Shown: positions 16,719 to 25,899, numbered from the stretch's first letter. The stretch is DNA of 42,884 nucleotides from Flavobacteriales bacterium (GCA_947442505.1 CANEVR010000017.1:1-42884), one strand, 5' to 3'. A program made the numbers and translations. Notes: generated by a model from the letters alone, not told the origin.

Positions 16719-18188
16719 TTAATAGGCAATGGCAAAAAGTACCCGTCCTGTGCTGGGCGCGCCTGTTACCATGCATTTTCCATTCTCCATTTTTTGATCC
16801 AAGGGAATGCAGCGAATAGTGGCTTTGGTTTCCGTTTTGATTTTCTCTTCGGTTTCGGGAGTGCCATCCCAATGTGCGGAAATAAACCCTCCTTTTTCTT
16901 CTAATACTAATTTAAATTCCTCATAGGAATTTACCTCGGTGATATTGTTGTCTCTGAAGGTGCGACACTCTGAAAGCATGGTAACTTGAATGTTTTCCAG
17001 CAAATCATGAATGTGATCAGCAGCACCATCAAGGGATATGGACATTTTTTCACCACTGTCTCTTCTCGCTACTTCAATCGTTCCATTGTCCAAATCACGC
17101 TGTCCCACCGCAATGCGAACAGGAACCCCCTTCAATTCATACTCAGCAAATTTCCAACCGCTGCGTTTGGTATCATCGTCGTCAAATTTCACTGTACACC
17201 CTTTGGCTTTTAAAGCATCAATGGTAGGTTTCATCTGATCATAGATACCTGCAATTTGTTCAACGCCCTTGTAAATAGGCACCACAACCACATGAATGGG
17301 TGCCAGTCTTGGTGGCAGTCTCAAACCTTTGTCATCACTGTGTGTCATGATCAAGGCCCCCATCAATCGGGTGGATACACCCCATGAGGTAGCCCAAACA
17401 TAATCCTGCACGCCTTCTTTGTTGACAAATTTCACATCAAATGCTTTGGCAAAATTTTGTCCTAGAAAATGCGAAGTCCCTGCTTGCAGCGCTTTGCCGT
17501 CTTGCATCAAGGCCTCTATGCACATGGTGTCTACAGCTCCTGCAAATCGCTCATTGGCGGTTTTACGCCCCTTGATGACCGGCATGGCCATCCAATTTTC
17601 AGCAAAGTCTGCGTAGACATCCAACATTTTTTCTGTTTCTTCAATCGCCTCTTGTGCGGTGGAATGCGCTGTATGTCCTTCCTGCCAGAGGAATTCCGCT
17701 GTTCTTAAAAACAATCTCGTGCGCATTTCCCAACGCACCACATTGGCCCATTGGTTAATCAAAATGGGAAGGTCACGGTAGCTCTGTATCCATCCGCGGT
17801 AGGTATTCCAAATGATGGTTTCACTTGTTGGTCTAATGATTAACTCTTCATCCAATTTGGCTTTAGGGTCAACCACCACAACACCGTCCTCCGTCTTCAA
17901 TCGGTAGTGTGTAACCACTGCGCATTCTTTTGCAAATCCCTCTACGTGTGCTGCCTCTTTGCTCAAATAAGACTTGGGAATAAGCAATGGGAAATAGGCG
18001 TTTTGGTGCCCTGTTTCTTTGAACTTTTTGTCCAAAGCTTCTTTCATTTTTTCCCAAATCGCATATCCGTATGGTTTGATGACCATGCATCCTTTTACTT
18101 CACTGTGTTGTGCTAAATCGGCCATCACAACCAATTCATTGTACCATTTAGAATAATCCTGGGACCGGGGGGTAAGTTTCTCCGCCAT
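16719..18188 (-). CDS. proS: Prolyl-tRNA synthetase, archaeal/eukaryotic type
   Basis: ProRS charges tRNA-Pro with proline. The 489-residue length and the absence of an internal editing domain fit the archaeal/eukaryote-like ProS common in Bacteroidota; E. coli-type enzymes are about 570 residues. Class II motifs are visible: motif 2 around [22 protein letters not shown], the proline pocket around [15 protein letters not shown], and a C-terminal anticodon-binding domain (about 290-390, beginning [11 protein letters not shown]). The protein ends in FAIAY, a C-terminal tyrosine characteristic of this type. A TACTTTTG box lies 28 bases upstream, and the leader holds AAGAAGG, one of the few Shine-Dalgarno-like sequences in the window. 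The unknown gene at 16027-16707 follows after 11 bases. Confidence 0.93.
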   Translation of the reverse strand: MAEKLTPRSQDYSKWYNELVVMADLAQHSEVKGCMVIKPYGYAIWEKMKEALDKKFKETGHQNAYFPLLIPKSYLSKEAAHVEGFAKECAVVTHYRLKTEDGVVVVDPKAKLDEELIIRPTSETIIWNTYRGWIQSYRDLPILINQWANVVRWEMRTRLFLRTAEFLWQEGHTAHSTAQEAIEETEKMLDVYADFAENWMAMPVIKGRKTANERFAGAVDTMCIEALMQDGKALQAGTSHFLGQNFAKAFDVKFVNKEGVQDYVWATSWGVSTRLMGALIMTHSDDKGLRLPPRLAPIHVVVVPIYKGVEQIAGIYDQMKPTIDALKAKGCTVKFDDDDTKRSGWKFAEYELKGVPVRIAVGQRDLDNGTIEVARRDSGEKMSISLDGAADHIHDLLENIQVTMLSECRTFRDNNITEVNSYEEFKLVLEEKGGFISAHWDGTPETEEKIKTETKATIRCIPLDQKMENGKCMVTGAPSTGRVLFAIAY

Positions 18189-18216
18189 TTTTAACCTTCT
18201 TTCGTTTTATAGACTT

Positions 18217-18224
18217 CAAAAGTA
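18217..18224 (-). promoter_or_regulatory. TAnnTTTG box of proS
   Basis: TACTTTTG on the minus strand lies 28 bases before the proS ATG, so this mRNA has a leader, unlike most genes here. Another TACTTTTG (18240-18247) lies on the plus strand in the same divergent gap and could serve the lipoprotein gene at 18334. Confidence 0.5.
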
Positions 18225-18333
18225 CACGATATTTTTCATTACTTTTGTTTGTAACCAAAGATGTGTAAAAACACGGACAAAATTGTCCAGTTTTTTTAGC
18301 CATCTTGCTACAAAAGTTAATGTGATGATCTCC

Positions 18334-19368
18334 ATGAAAAAAATACAATTCTTGGCTTTATTGGGTTCGATGATTGGATTTTCATCTTGTATTTCAATAC
18401 AACAAAATTCTCAATCTACCGCTTACGAATTTGATGAGGCCTATTGGCAACCCGGTGAACACTTTGGTGAACCTCAGGAACTTTCTGCTCAGGCTTTGAA
18501 AAGCGAGAATGGTGAAGATTTTTACCGCTCAGATAGCCCTAGAAGAAATTCCTACGCTCCTGGCTTGAATGGCGAAAATGAATACAATAGCATGGGAAGC
18601 ATGGTACCCATGTGGGATCCCATTATGGGATGGCGCTTGGGATATCAGAACAATCAGACGCTTTTGGGATGGGGACTAAACAGTACCATAGGCATCAATC
18701 CTTATGGCAGTTATAATCCTTATTATTGGAACGGAACTGGATTCAATAGTTATGGAACTTATCCGGGATATTATTCCAATTATCCGGGTCTGGTTTATTC
18801 TCCTTACGGTGGATATTCTCCCTATGGCTTTGGAGGTTATGGATACGGGAACAATGGTTGGGGATATGGCTACAATGGTTTAGGCGGTGGCTGGCACAAT
18901 CCCTACATCAATAATAACTTTGGTTGGAATAACATTGACAATACACCAACCACTTCGGTAGCCAGACCAAATGGAACAGCTGGGATAGGTAGCACTTATG
19001 GTCAAATCAACCGTAAACCCAAGTCGATGTCACCCAGTCAGGCACAACCCCGAAAGAACTTGATGGTAGAAGCGTTGGAAAACGTTTCCAGACAAGCGGT
19101 AGGAAGTGGCCCACGAAACAGCGGCGATAAATTGGAAAGGAGACAGGAGAGTTTTCAACGAGCCGGAAAAGTGCTCGAACAAGTTGGGAAGGTTGTTGTT
19201 AGCGATATCAATAGTGGTGGATTACAACCATCCTCAGGTGGAGGAAGCCGACCATCAGCACCAAACCATTCTTCGGGAGGTGGAACTAGGCCTGCGCCCT
19301 CTACATCGCCAGCGCGCGGCGCTACACCATCTTCGAAACCCAGTAGCACCTCTCCCAAGCGTCCATGA
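18334..19368 (+). CDS. Lipoprotein rich in Tyr, Gly and Asn
   Basis: This is a 344-residue predicted lipoprotein. Its signal peptide MKKIQFLALLGSMIGFSSC ends in a lipobox with the acylated cysteine at about residue 19. The centre (about residues 125-215) is a low-complexity stretch of Tyr, Gly, Asn and Pro (YSPYGGYSPYGFGGYGYGN), probably unstructured or surface-exposed. The C-terminus is rich in Ser, Pro, Gly and Arg. The ATG at 18334 is chosen for the signal peptide; a TTG at 18283 would put residues before it. The stop overlaps the ATG of the following OmpP1-type gene by four bases, so the two are co-translated and may act together at the outer membrane. I do not recognise a named family. 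Confidence 0.75.
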   Translation: MKKIQFLALLGSMIGFSSCISIQQNSQSTAYEFDEAYWQPGEHFGEPQELSAQALKSENGEDFYRSDSPRRNSYAPGLNGENEYNSMGSMVPMWDPIMGWRLGYQNNQTLLGWGLNSTIGINPYGSYNPYYWNGTGFNSYGTYPGYYSNYPGLVYSPYGGYSPYGFGGYGYGNNGWGYGYNGLGGGWHNPYINNNFGWNNIDNTPTTSVARPNGTAGIGSTYGQINRKPKSMSPSQAQPRKNLMVEALENVSRQAVGSGPRNSGDKLERRQESFQRAGKVLEQVGKVVVSDINSGGLQPSSGGGSRPSAPNHSSGGGTRPAPSTSPARGATPSSKPSSTSPKRP

Positions 19369-20915
19369 GAAGTCTGTCCATCATTGGTTTATTATTCAGT
19401 TGTTTTATTGTACAACCAGTATTGTCTCAATCTTCATTGGATGTTTTTCGTTTGATTGATGACCATCCTTTTATTTCTGCCCGTTCCTATGGAATGGGAG
19501 GAGCTTATGGTGCAGTGGGTGCTGATCCCAGCGCGGCGTTTTCTAATCCTGCAGGTATGGCTGTTTATCGCTCTGGTGTGATAGACATGGGCGCGCGCCT
19601 AATGCTTGATTTTAATACCGGAAATTGGGAAGGTCAGAAGCAAACCACAGGCAATGTCCAATTACCCATTGATCATTTTACCTATGTCAGGAATTACAAC
19701 TCCAAATCAAGGGATTGGCGCTACTTCAACGGGGCTTTTTCATTTGGTAATGTTGATTTCTACAAACGTGATATCGCCATTGATTTTGAGACCAAGGGCA
19801 AGAGTTTGTTGGATGCAATGGCCATTGGTGTGAATGGAATACATGGCGATTCATTGTTGTCTTATTACCCTTTCGATGCTGGCCTAGCTTGGTATACTTA
19901 TGGTATTGATACTTTGCCAGGAAGAGTCGATACATTTTACGCCAACTATGGTGGGGCTGCTACAAGAGTGGTCCAGAAAAGAAGCATTTCTGAAGTTGGA
20001 AAAAAATGGGATTTGAATTACACTTTTTCGGGGAATTTTCGGGATCAACTTTTTATCGGTGGTACTGTAGCCTTGCGCAACATGAGTTTCACCCAAGAAA
20101 TGAGTCATCAGGAAGAATACCCTGATCAAGGAAACGATATGAAGAGCATGATTTATGATCAAAATCTAGACATCAGTGCTTCTGCTTTTCAATTGCGTTT
20201 GGGTTTGATATACATGCCTGAGTTGTTTCCTTGGCTTCGATTGGGAGCTGCATTCCATAGCCGATCCAATTATTTGGTCAGAGATCAATTCTCTTCATCC
20301 ATGATCACTTCGTTCACCAACAATGAGTACAGCGCCACTTCTCCCATCAATGAAATAGAGTACCTCATCAATACCCCGCAACGTTTTCAATTCAATTCCG
20401 CTGTCAATATAAAAGACAAAGGCATTTGGACATTGGATGTTGAAACGGTGAATTTTAGTAAAGGTCGAATCAGTCCCTATGAAAGTGGAGGGTATGCTTA
20501 TGGAACCGAAAATGCTTCTGTGAGGAATGAAGGCTATTCTTCAGCCATCATCAAGTCGGGAATGGAGTTTAGGTTGAATGAAAATTTCAGGGCCCGATTT
20601 GGAGGGATGTACCAAACCCGCCCTTATGCAGATGCCTCTTCAAAGACCATGGGAAATGTGGGCATGGGATACAGAAGTCCAAATTTTTTCTTTGAATTGG
20701 GAGCGGGTATGCTTTTCCAATCTATGCCTTATACTTTGTATGATTTACCTGCTGATCCTGTTGCGGGTTTAACATCGATGTCAAGAGCATCGGTGAGTGC
20801 GCAGCAATTCATTTTACAATTTTCAATTGGTTGGAGAATCTCAGAGCCCGTTGATAAAAAAGACGAATACGAGGAATACAATATACCACCGCCCGTGCCA
20901 GTAGATCCTTTTTAA
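19365..20915 (+). CDS. OmpP1/FadL-type outer-membrane transporter
   Basis: This is a 516-residue outer-membrane protein. After the signal peptide (MRSLSIIGLLFSCFIVQPVLSQ) it shows the family start SARSYGMGGAYGAVGADPSAAFSNPAGMA, the plug-like region of the FadL/OmpP1 group. Barrel strands full of aromatic residues follow, up to the C-terminus. FadL proteins carry hydrophobic compounds such as fatty acids across the outer membrane; the substrate here is unknown. The start ATGA overlaps the stop of the lipoprotein gene. The gene ends three bases from the end of the convergent ribA, leaving no room for a terminator between them. Confidence 0.85.
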   Translation: MRSLSIIGLLFSCFIVQPVLSQSSLDVFRLIDDHPFISARSYGMGGAYGAVGADPSAAFSNPAGMAVYRSGVIDMGARLMLDFNTGNWEGQKQTTGNVQLPIDHFTYVRNYNSKSRDWRYFNGAFSFGNVDFYKRDIAIDFETKGKSLLDAMAIGVNGIHGDSLLSYYPFDAGLAWYTYGIDTLPGRVDTFYANYGGAATRVVQKRSISEVGKKWDLNYTFSGNFRDQLFIGGTVALRNMSFTQEMSHQEEYPDQGNDMKSMIYDQNLDISASAFQLRLGLIYMPELFPWLRLGAAFHSRSNYLVRDQFSSSMITSFTNNEYSATSPINEIEYLINTPQRFQFNSAVNIKDKGIWTLDVETVNFSKGRISPYESGGYAYGTENASVRNEGYSSAIIKSGMEFRLNENFRARFGGMYQTRPYADASSKTMGNVGMGYRSPNFFFELGAGMLFQSMPYTLYDLPADPVAGLTSMSRASVSAQQFILQFSIGWRISEPVDKKDEYEEYNIPPPVPVDPF

Positions 20916-20918
20916 GGA

Positions 20919-21488
20919 TTACAGTTGGTGTCCCATTTGATCGCGCTTGACATCTAGGTATTGCGCATTGTGAGGGTTGCGGTTGTTGGGGGAGGGAATA
21001 ACACTGGCAACATCAAATCCCATGTTTTTCAGAGCTTCTATCTTGTCGGGATTGTTGGTGATGAGGTGAAAAGCAGTGATGTTCAGTTCTGACAAAATTT
21101 CTTTGACCAAGTTGTAATCTCGCGCATCAGCAGGATGCCCCAAAGCCAAGTTGGCCGATACCGTATCATGTCCCAGATCTTGCAGGGCATAGGCCTTGAT
21201 TTTCTCGTTCAAGCCAATTCCACGACCTTCTTGTCGCAAATACAAAATCGCACCGCCATGTTCTTGAATGTACCGCTGTGCATGTTGCAATTGATGACCA
21301 CAGTCGCAACGCAATGAGCCCAAAGCATCCCCAGTGAGACATTCAGAGTGAATGCGAATCGTGGGAATGTCTTTCCAGTTTTTGTTCAATAATACAACAT
21401 GGGGATGGAAGTCATCTCCATTGGGAAAACTGATGAGGGTGAATTCCCCAAAGGCTGTTGGCAGTTGTGCAGTAATTCTTTGCGACAT
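20919..21488 (-). CDS. ribA: GTP cyclohydrolase II
   Basis: RibA opens GTP to 2,5-diamino-6-ribosylamino-pyrimidinone phosphate, formate and pyrophosphate, the entry to riboflavin synthesis. The stand-alone domain has 189 residues. The zinc cysteines are C50, C61 and C63 in SECLTGDALGSLRCDCG. The GTP-binding and catalytic segment LRQEGRGIGL (about 84-93) and the TNNPDKI loop are also present. Many bacteria fuse this domain to DHBP synthase (RibB), but here it is alone, so RibB should be encoded elsewhere. A TATCTTTG box lies seven bases before the ATG, within the 22-base gap after the MFS gene, so ribA has its own promoter. Confidence 0.92.
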   Translation of the reverse strand: MSQRITAQLPTAFGEFTLISFPNGDDFHPHVVLLNKNWKDIPTIRIHSECLTGDALGSLRCDCGHQLQHAQRYIQEHGGAILYLRQEGRGIGLNEKIKAYALQDLGHDTVSANLALGHPADARDYNLVKEILSELNITAFHLITNNPDKIEALKNMGFDVASVIPSPNNRNPHNAQYLDVKRDQMGHQL

Positions 21489-21495
21489 GCGGGCG

Positions 21496-21503
21496 CAAAG
21501 ATA
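21496..21503 (-). promoter_or_regulatory. TAnnTTTG box of ribA
   Basis: TATCTTTG on the minus strand is followed by seven bases and the ribA ATG at 21488, giving a nearly leaderless mRNA. Confidence 0.6.
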
Positions 21504-21510
21504 GAATCAA

Positions 21511-22866
21511 TTAGTTTTTAATGCGAATATTGTTTTGTTCTTTGACAAAAACAACCACCAATGCCGCACAAAGCATGAATATTCCACCCAAGACAATGGC
21601 CATAATAGCGTGTCCATCAAAAAGGTATTTCACCATGGGGCCGCCCAATATTCCGTTCACAATTTGCGGTAGGGTAATGAAGAAATTGAAGATGCCCATG
21701 TATACCCCCATTTTCCCAGCTGGAATGGACCCCGCCAATATCGCATAGGGCATGGCCAGGATGGAAGCCCATGCCATACCAATGCCAATCATCGGAAGGA
21801 TGAGCATGGTTTTATCATGAATAAAGAAAATGCTAATGAGTCCAATTCCTCCAGCAAAAAGCGAGAGTGCATGCGTTCCTTTTCTGCCCAATTTTGTGGC
21901 TATGCGGGGCAGCATCAAGGCATAAATGGCACTAACCCCATTGTAAATACCAAACAATATACCCACCCAATCGCCAGCATCCTTGGCGGCTTGTTCAGCG
22001 GCAGCTCCGATGGGATGTCCATCAGCGTCGACGGGAATTTGAAAAACGTGTTCTACCAATGCTGGAGTCGTAAAGACCCACATGGTGAATAAAGCGAACC
22101 AAGTAAAGAACTGCACCAAGCCCAATTGACGCATGGTAGCGGGCATATTCAGAAAGTCCTTGACGATTTGACCAAAGCCCAACTTCTCTTCTTCCATTTT
22201 GCCATGAATCGCCTCGTACTCTTGGGGAGGATACTCTTTGGTCTTCCATATGGTGATGAGGATTGTGGTAATAAATACCAATGCTCCGATGTAGAATGAG
22301 TAAATGATATTGTCACCAATTCCTCCATTTGCACCCTCATTGGACACTCCAAACCAATTGGTCAACATCCAGGGCAACCATGATCCAACAACCGCTCCGA
22401 TACCAATGAGGAAGGTTTGAATGGTAAATCCATAGGTGCGCTGGTGATCAGGAAGATTGTCGGCCACCAATGCGCGGAAAGGTTCCATGGCGACATTGAT
22501 GCTCGCATCCATCAACATCAATACACCCGCACCAATCATCAAAGCCGATTTTGCGGTGAACCAAGCGCCACTATTGGGCAGCAATATCAAAGCTAGACAG
22601 CAGATCAACGTACCGGCAAGGAAGTAAGGTTTTCTTCTGCCCAAGCGGTTCCAAGTTCTGTCGCTGTAATAACCGATAATGGGTTGAACAATCATTCCCG
22701 TGAGCGGCGCCACCAACCAAAACCATGAAAGCTCATGCACATCAGCACCATATTCTTGAAGAATGCGCGATGCGTTTCCGTTCTGCAAGGCAAAGCCCAT
22801 TTGAATACCGAGAAATCCGAAGCTCATGTTCCAGATTTCCCAGAAGCCCAATTTTTTCATTTCCAT
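21511..22866 (-). CDS. MFS sugar transporter, maltose-transporter-like
   Basis: This is a 451-residue major facilitator protein with about 12 membrane helices. The N-terminal stretch FWEIWNMSFGFLGIQMGFALQNGNASRIL and the loop IGYYSDRTWNRLGRRKPYF are typical of the sugar-transporter group in Bacteroidota often found with maltose-use genes. No alpha-glucosidase, phosphorylase or regulator is adjacent, so the sugar is uncertain. On the minus strand the start is preceded by TATCTTGC and four bases, a near match to the promoter box lacking one T. The Fic gene upstream ends 61 bases away, so this gene is probably transcribed on its own. Confidence 0.82.
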   Translation of the reverse strand: MEMKKLGFWEIWNMSFGFLGIQMGFALQNGNASRILQEYGADVHELSWFWLVAPLTGMIVQPIIGYYSDRTWNRLGRRKPYFLAGTLICCLALILLPNSGAWFTAKSALMIGAGVLMLMDASINVAMEPFRALVADNLPDHQRTYGFTIQTFLIGIGAVVGSWLPWMLTNWFGVSNEGANGGIGDNIIYSFYIGALVFITTILITIWKTKEYPPQEYEAIHGKMEEEKLGFGQIVKDFLNMPATMRQLGLVQFFTWFALFTMWVFTTPALVEHVFQIPVDADGHPIGAAAEQAAKDAGDWVGILFGIYNGVSAIYALMLPRIATKLGRKGTHALSLFAGGIGLISIFFIHDKTMLILPMIGIGMAWASILAMPYAILAGSIPAGKMGVYMGIFNFFITLPQIVNGILGGPMVKYLFDGHAIMAIVLGGIFMLCAALVVVFVKEQNNIRIKN

Positions 22867-22927
22867 GCGTGCAAGATAATCAAAAGTGTATTTTGTACAC
22901 AGCAGTGAATGAAATCAAAATCGATTC

Positions 22928-23476
22928 TTATTCTTCCTTCTTGTATCCTTCGTAATAATAGGATTGTTCGATTCCTTTGAAGATGATTTCGCGGTTATTT
23001 ACCTCAGGCGTAACATGCTTTTGCAATAGCGTTCGCAATTCCAAATCATTGATGGGACTGCGCTCCATGGCTTGCAAGTAGAGGTGCTTGTCAATGTTCT
23101 GCCATTGTATAACGACACCCAATTGTTTTTTCAAGATGAGGTCCAGCCATATCCGCATGCTGCGACCATTCCCTTCCAAAAAAGGATGGGCGATGTTCAT
23201 TTCGACATACTTGGCGATGATGGCATCAAAGTCATTCTCGGGCATGGACTCAATTTTATCCAGTGCTTCATTCAAGTACAATGCAGTTGCAAATCGAAAA
23301 CTTCCTTTTGAAATATTTTGTGTTCTTATTTGGCCAGCGAAGGGAAATAGTCCTTCAAAAAGATGGTGATGGATTTGAAGCAATCCCTTGGTTGTTCCTG
23401 CTTCAATGCGATCGATGGCACCACTTTCAAAAAGGTGAAATGCCTTCAGAATACTTTGCGCATCGATGTTGTTCAT
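22928..23476 (-). CDS. Class III Fic AMP-transferase
   Basis: This 182-residue Fic protein carries the full active-site motif [12 protein letters not shown] (97-108) with the catalytic H97, and a flap region around residues 45-62 ([17 protein letters not shown]). Near the C-terminus lies SYYYEG (S172, E176, G177), which fits the autoinhibitory [S/T]xxxE[G/N] motif of class III Fic proteins such as Neisseria NmFic. The glutamate would block ATP in an inhibited monomer, so no separate antitoxin is needed. Likely activity: AMP transfer to a hydroxyl group of a protein; the target cannot be read from sequence. The gene follows the amidoligase gene by 31 bases with no promoter box in between, so it is the last gene of a three-gene cassette. 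Confidence 0.88.
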   Translation of the reverse strand: MNNIDAQSILKAFHLFESGAIDRIEAGTTKGLLQIHHHLFEGLFPFAGQIRTQNISKGSFRFATALYLNEALDKIESMPENDFDAIIAKYVEMNIAHPFLEGNGRSMRIWLDLILKKQLGVVIQWQNIDKHLYLQAMERSPINDLELRTLLQKHVTPEVNNREIIFKGIEQSYYYEGYKKEE

Positions 23477-23507
23477 CTACTTCTATTTGAGTTCTTCAAT
23501 GGTTGTG

Positions 23508-24986
23508 TCAAACGACTACCGGCTCCAATTGCTTCAAATGTTGCTCTACTTGGTACTGATTGAAATTGCTCCAATGTGGGGCCTCTGTCATGGGGCCTCC
23601 CAAAAGCGAATCCATAATTTGATTGTCATTTTGGTAACGGGCATGGAGTTCTTTCAAAATGGAAAAGAAGAAGGCATCCATTCGCTGACCGGAGGTTGCG
23701 TCAACGGTAAGGTGCTCCAAATGGAAAACTTGTAAGAACTCCTTTTGTTCCTCTGCAGTGATTTCGGTTAAATGTCCATCTTTAAGGGATCGGAAAACGA
23801 TGTTATTCCAGTGAATGCTGTCTGTGCACCATGGCACTGAATCAATTTGCAAAGCATGCTCACAGATTAACACGATGGCATTTAGAACAGCAGGTAAATG
23901 TCCCGCGGGGAATTCATCAAAGCTGCGGAACTCAAATCCACTTTGATACAACTTCTCGCGGTTAAAGTCCAATCCCAGGTCGGTCAACAACTCATAAGAT
24001 AAGGCATTCTCAATTTGATCGCGCCACCAGATGTTGTCTTCTTTGTCAAATTTTAAAATCTTTCTAAAATCCTCAACAGGGTAGGTGAGGATTTTTCCCT
24101 TGGCCATGCTTTCGTGATAAGTGCCCACTCCGGTATAGCGAGACATGGCGTTGCGCATGGACCCACAAGCAAATTGGTCTTGCAATCCATGTTTTTTGCT
24201 AATCACCCCCATGATATCGGGACTGCCTAAGGTGCTGATGAAGAGCGGCTCAAACCACTGCAGCAAATAAATGGCATTGCCGTGCACCTTGTCAAATTGC
24301 GCATGGTCCACAATGCGGCTGTCTGATGTAAGGGTAGGCAGTGTAAAGTGAAAGTGAAACGTTCCATTGTTAAATAAGACCAAATTCTTTTGGTTGGTCA
24401 TGAACATGTTGATGCCAACATTGTAATCGGTGAAATGCAAGTGGCTCTGAATGACTTTTGTTTCATTCAATTTATCCAAGAAAACTTTTTTGGTGGCTTG
24501 CAATTCACGAACGGTATCTTCAACTGTGCGGTTCTCGAAATATTTGGTCACAAACTCAATGGTATCTCCATCAAAAATAATGGGTCCATTGGGGTTGTTC
24601 TTTTGGGTCAATAAACTTTGTATAGCATGGGGCTGTTGCTCCAGGAAGGTTTCCAAGATGGACTTTCCGGAATAGTCTGGATTTTCCAAATTGGGGGTTT
24701 TGGAAAGCAAGGTCTTGTGCTCATAGTGCACATCCATTTTATCCAAGGAATGACTGTTGATCATTCTGCTGACGCGGTACTTTTTATCTGGATCAAAAGC
24801 AGCGGCCAATAAAATATCCAAAGTGCCTTCTTTGTAGCAATTCAAATAGTTTATGCTGTATCGCTCACGGCCCATTTCTTCACGGATGAATCGGCCATCT
24901 ACGATAAGCCAGTCTTCCATTTGGAAATAGGTTTCATTCTCTAACCCAATGCCCCAGAAGTGTTTTATAATCGGGTTATTTGTCAT
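23508..24986 (-). CDS. Amidoligase, glutamate-cysteine-ligase-like fold
   Basis: This is a 492-residue cytosolic protein. The N-terminal GIGLENETYF (12-21), the strand FHFHFTLPT (210-218), the helix HGNAIYLLQWFEPLFISTLGSPD (235-257), the loop GSMRNAMSRYTGVGTY (275-290) and FEFRSFDEFP (351-360) match in order the acidic metal-binding and Glu-x-Arg-x-x-Asp elements of the glutamine-synthetase/glutamate-cysteine-ligase superfamily. That superfamily includes COOH-NH2 (amido)ligases that make isopeptide or amide bonds using ATP. I therefore call it a probable amidoligase; the substrate is unknown and the family is not one I can name with certainty. The gene lies between a cysteine-peptidase-like gene (45 bases upstream) and a Fic gene (31 bases downstream) on the same strand, with no internal promoter box seen. 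Confidence 0.6.
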   Translation of the reverse strand: MTNNPIIKHFWGIGLENETYFQMEDWLIVDGRFIREEMGRERYSINYLNCYKEGTLDILLAAAFDPDKKYRVSRMINSHSLDKMDVHYEHKTLLSKTPNLENPDYSGKSILETFLEQQPHAIQSLLTQKNNPNGPIIFDGDTIEFVTKYFENRTVEDTVRELQATKKVFLDKLNETKVIQSHLHFTDYNVGINMFMTNQKNLVLFNNGTFHFHFTLPTLTSDSRIVDHAQFDKVHGNAIYLLQWFEPLFISTLGSPDIMGVISKKHGLQDQFACGSMRNAMSRYTGVGTYHESMAKGKILTYPVEDFRKILKFDKEDNIWWRDQIENALSYELLTDLGLDFNREKLYQSGFEFRSFDEFPAGHLPAVLNAIVLICEHALQIDSVPWCTDSIHWNNIVFRSLKDGHLTEITAEEQKEFLQVFHLEHLTVDATSGQRMDAFFFSILKELHARYQNDNQIMDSLLGGPMTEAPHWSNFNQYQVEQHLKQLEPVVV

Positions 24987-25031
24987 GTGTGTCGTTGTGT
25001 GTTGGTCGATTTGGTATGGTTTGAAAAGTCC

Positions 25032-25769
25032 TCAAGCATGATAATACACGACATACCTTTGATAGCGTTCGTGGTTCCACCAGTCCTTCCTTTTCTTAGC
25101 AAAATAATTGTAGTTCACTTTTCCTGCTTGTGATTGAAGCGGATAGACAACTACACCGTTTTCGCGGTAAGCTTGTTTTTGTTTGGTTTCAGGTACGATA
25201 GGGACAATGTGCCCGGACAATCCAAAGGTGACGCGCTTGGCGCAGATAATTCCCACGCCGCCTTCCTCGTTGACTTTGCGTTGAGCCTCGTCGAAGCTGG
25301 TCATCCGTTGCCATCCGAAACTAATTCCCCACGTTAACAGCCAATCGTGAAGGGCATTGGAATAGATGTGTCCTACAGTATCGTACATGATGGGCTTTAC
25401 TTCTTCACCGTTCAAAACCCTTTTTAAAGAGTCCTCCGTCCACCAAACCGTTGGTAAATATACTTTAGAAAAATGACAATAGTCAAATGAATATACGTTG
25501 CAATAAGTATCTTCCGGAGTCTTCTGATAGCGCAAGTTGTGACTTACGTCCAATTGGGCAATGATGGCATGCAGACTTTTCTTTTTGGATTCCACATCGG
25601 TCAAATCCCGATAAACCATCCCTGTATCGGCCAAAGGATGGTGTTTCAACAACTGCGAGTCCAACCTTGAATCGGGGTGGGGAGGAAGAATGGCCGGCTT
25701 AATGCGGGTATCTACCGTCTTGATTTCTTGCACTGGAGCCAGATGTCTCACTTGATCGTCCTTATTCAT
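25032..25769 (-). CDS. Papain-like cysteine peptidase/amidase
   Basis: This is a 245-residue protein without signal peptide. After a helical, charged N-terminus it shows YCNVYSFDYCHF (89-100), a Cys-Asn start with D96. Then come VYLPTVWW (103-110), a helix with NALHDWLLTWG (138-148), GGVGIICAKRVTFGLSGHIVPIVPE (H187, E194), and finally LQSQAGKVNYNYF (211-223). The order Cys-Asn, GH[IV] and QAG is typical of papain/CHAP/NlpC-like peptidoglycan amidases and peptidases, with C90 and H187 as the likely catalytic pair. Lack of a secretion signal argues for a cytosolic substrate or for release by lysis. It is the first gene of the cassette with the amidoligase and Fic; a TATTTTCG box lies 15 bases upstream. 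Phage-derived lysin is the alternative reading. Confidence 0.55.
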   Translation of the reverse strand: MNKDDQVRHLAPVQEIKTVDTRIKPAILPPHPDSRLDSQLLKHHPLADTGMVYRDLTDVESKKKSLHAIIAQLDVSHNLRYQKTPEDTYCNVYSFDYCHFSKVYLPTVWWTEDSLKRVLNGEEVKPIMYDTVGHIYSNALHDWLLTWGISFGWQRMTSFDEAQRKVNEEGGVGIICAKRVTFGLSGHIVPIVPETKQKQAYRENGVVVYPLQSQAGKVNYNYFAKKRKDWWNHERYQRYVVYYHA

Positions 25770-25784
25770 TGTAAAGATTTTGAA

Positions 25785-25792
25785 CGAAAATA
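25785..25792 (-). promoter_or_regulatory. Promoter-like box of the peptidase-amidoligase-Fic cassette
   Basis: On the minus strand TATTTTCG, a one-base variant of TAnnTTTG, lies 15 bases before the ATG at 25769. It is the only convincing box upstream of any of the three genes. Confidence 0.45.
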
Positions 25793-25884
25793 GAACGATT
25801 GCCCTTCAGGTGCATTTGAAAAAACAAAAGGTAATCGGTAGTCATTTGTTCAAATCTTTCGTTTCATCCCCAAAAGAAATGGTT

Positions 25885-25892
25885 TAATTTCG
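25885..25892 (+). promoter_or_regulatory. Promoter-like box of carA
   Basis: TAATTTCG, a one-base variant of TAnnTTTG, lies seven bases before the carA ATG at 25900. Confidence 0.5.
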
Positions 25893-25899
25893 CAATCTA

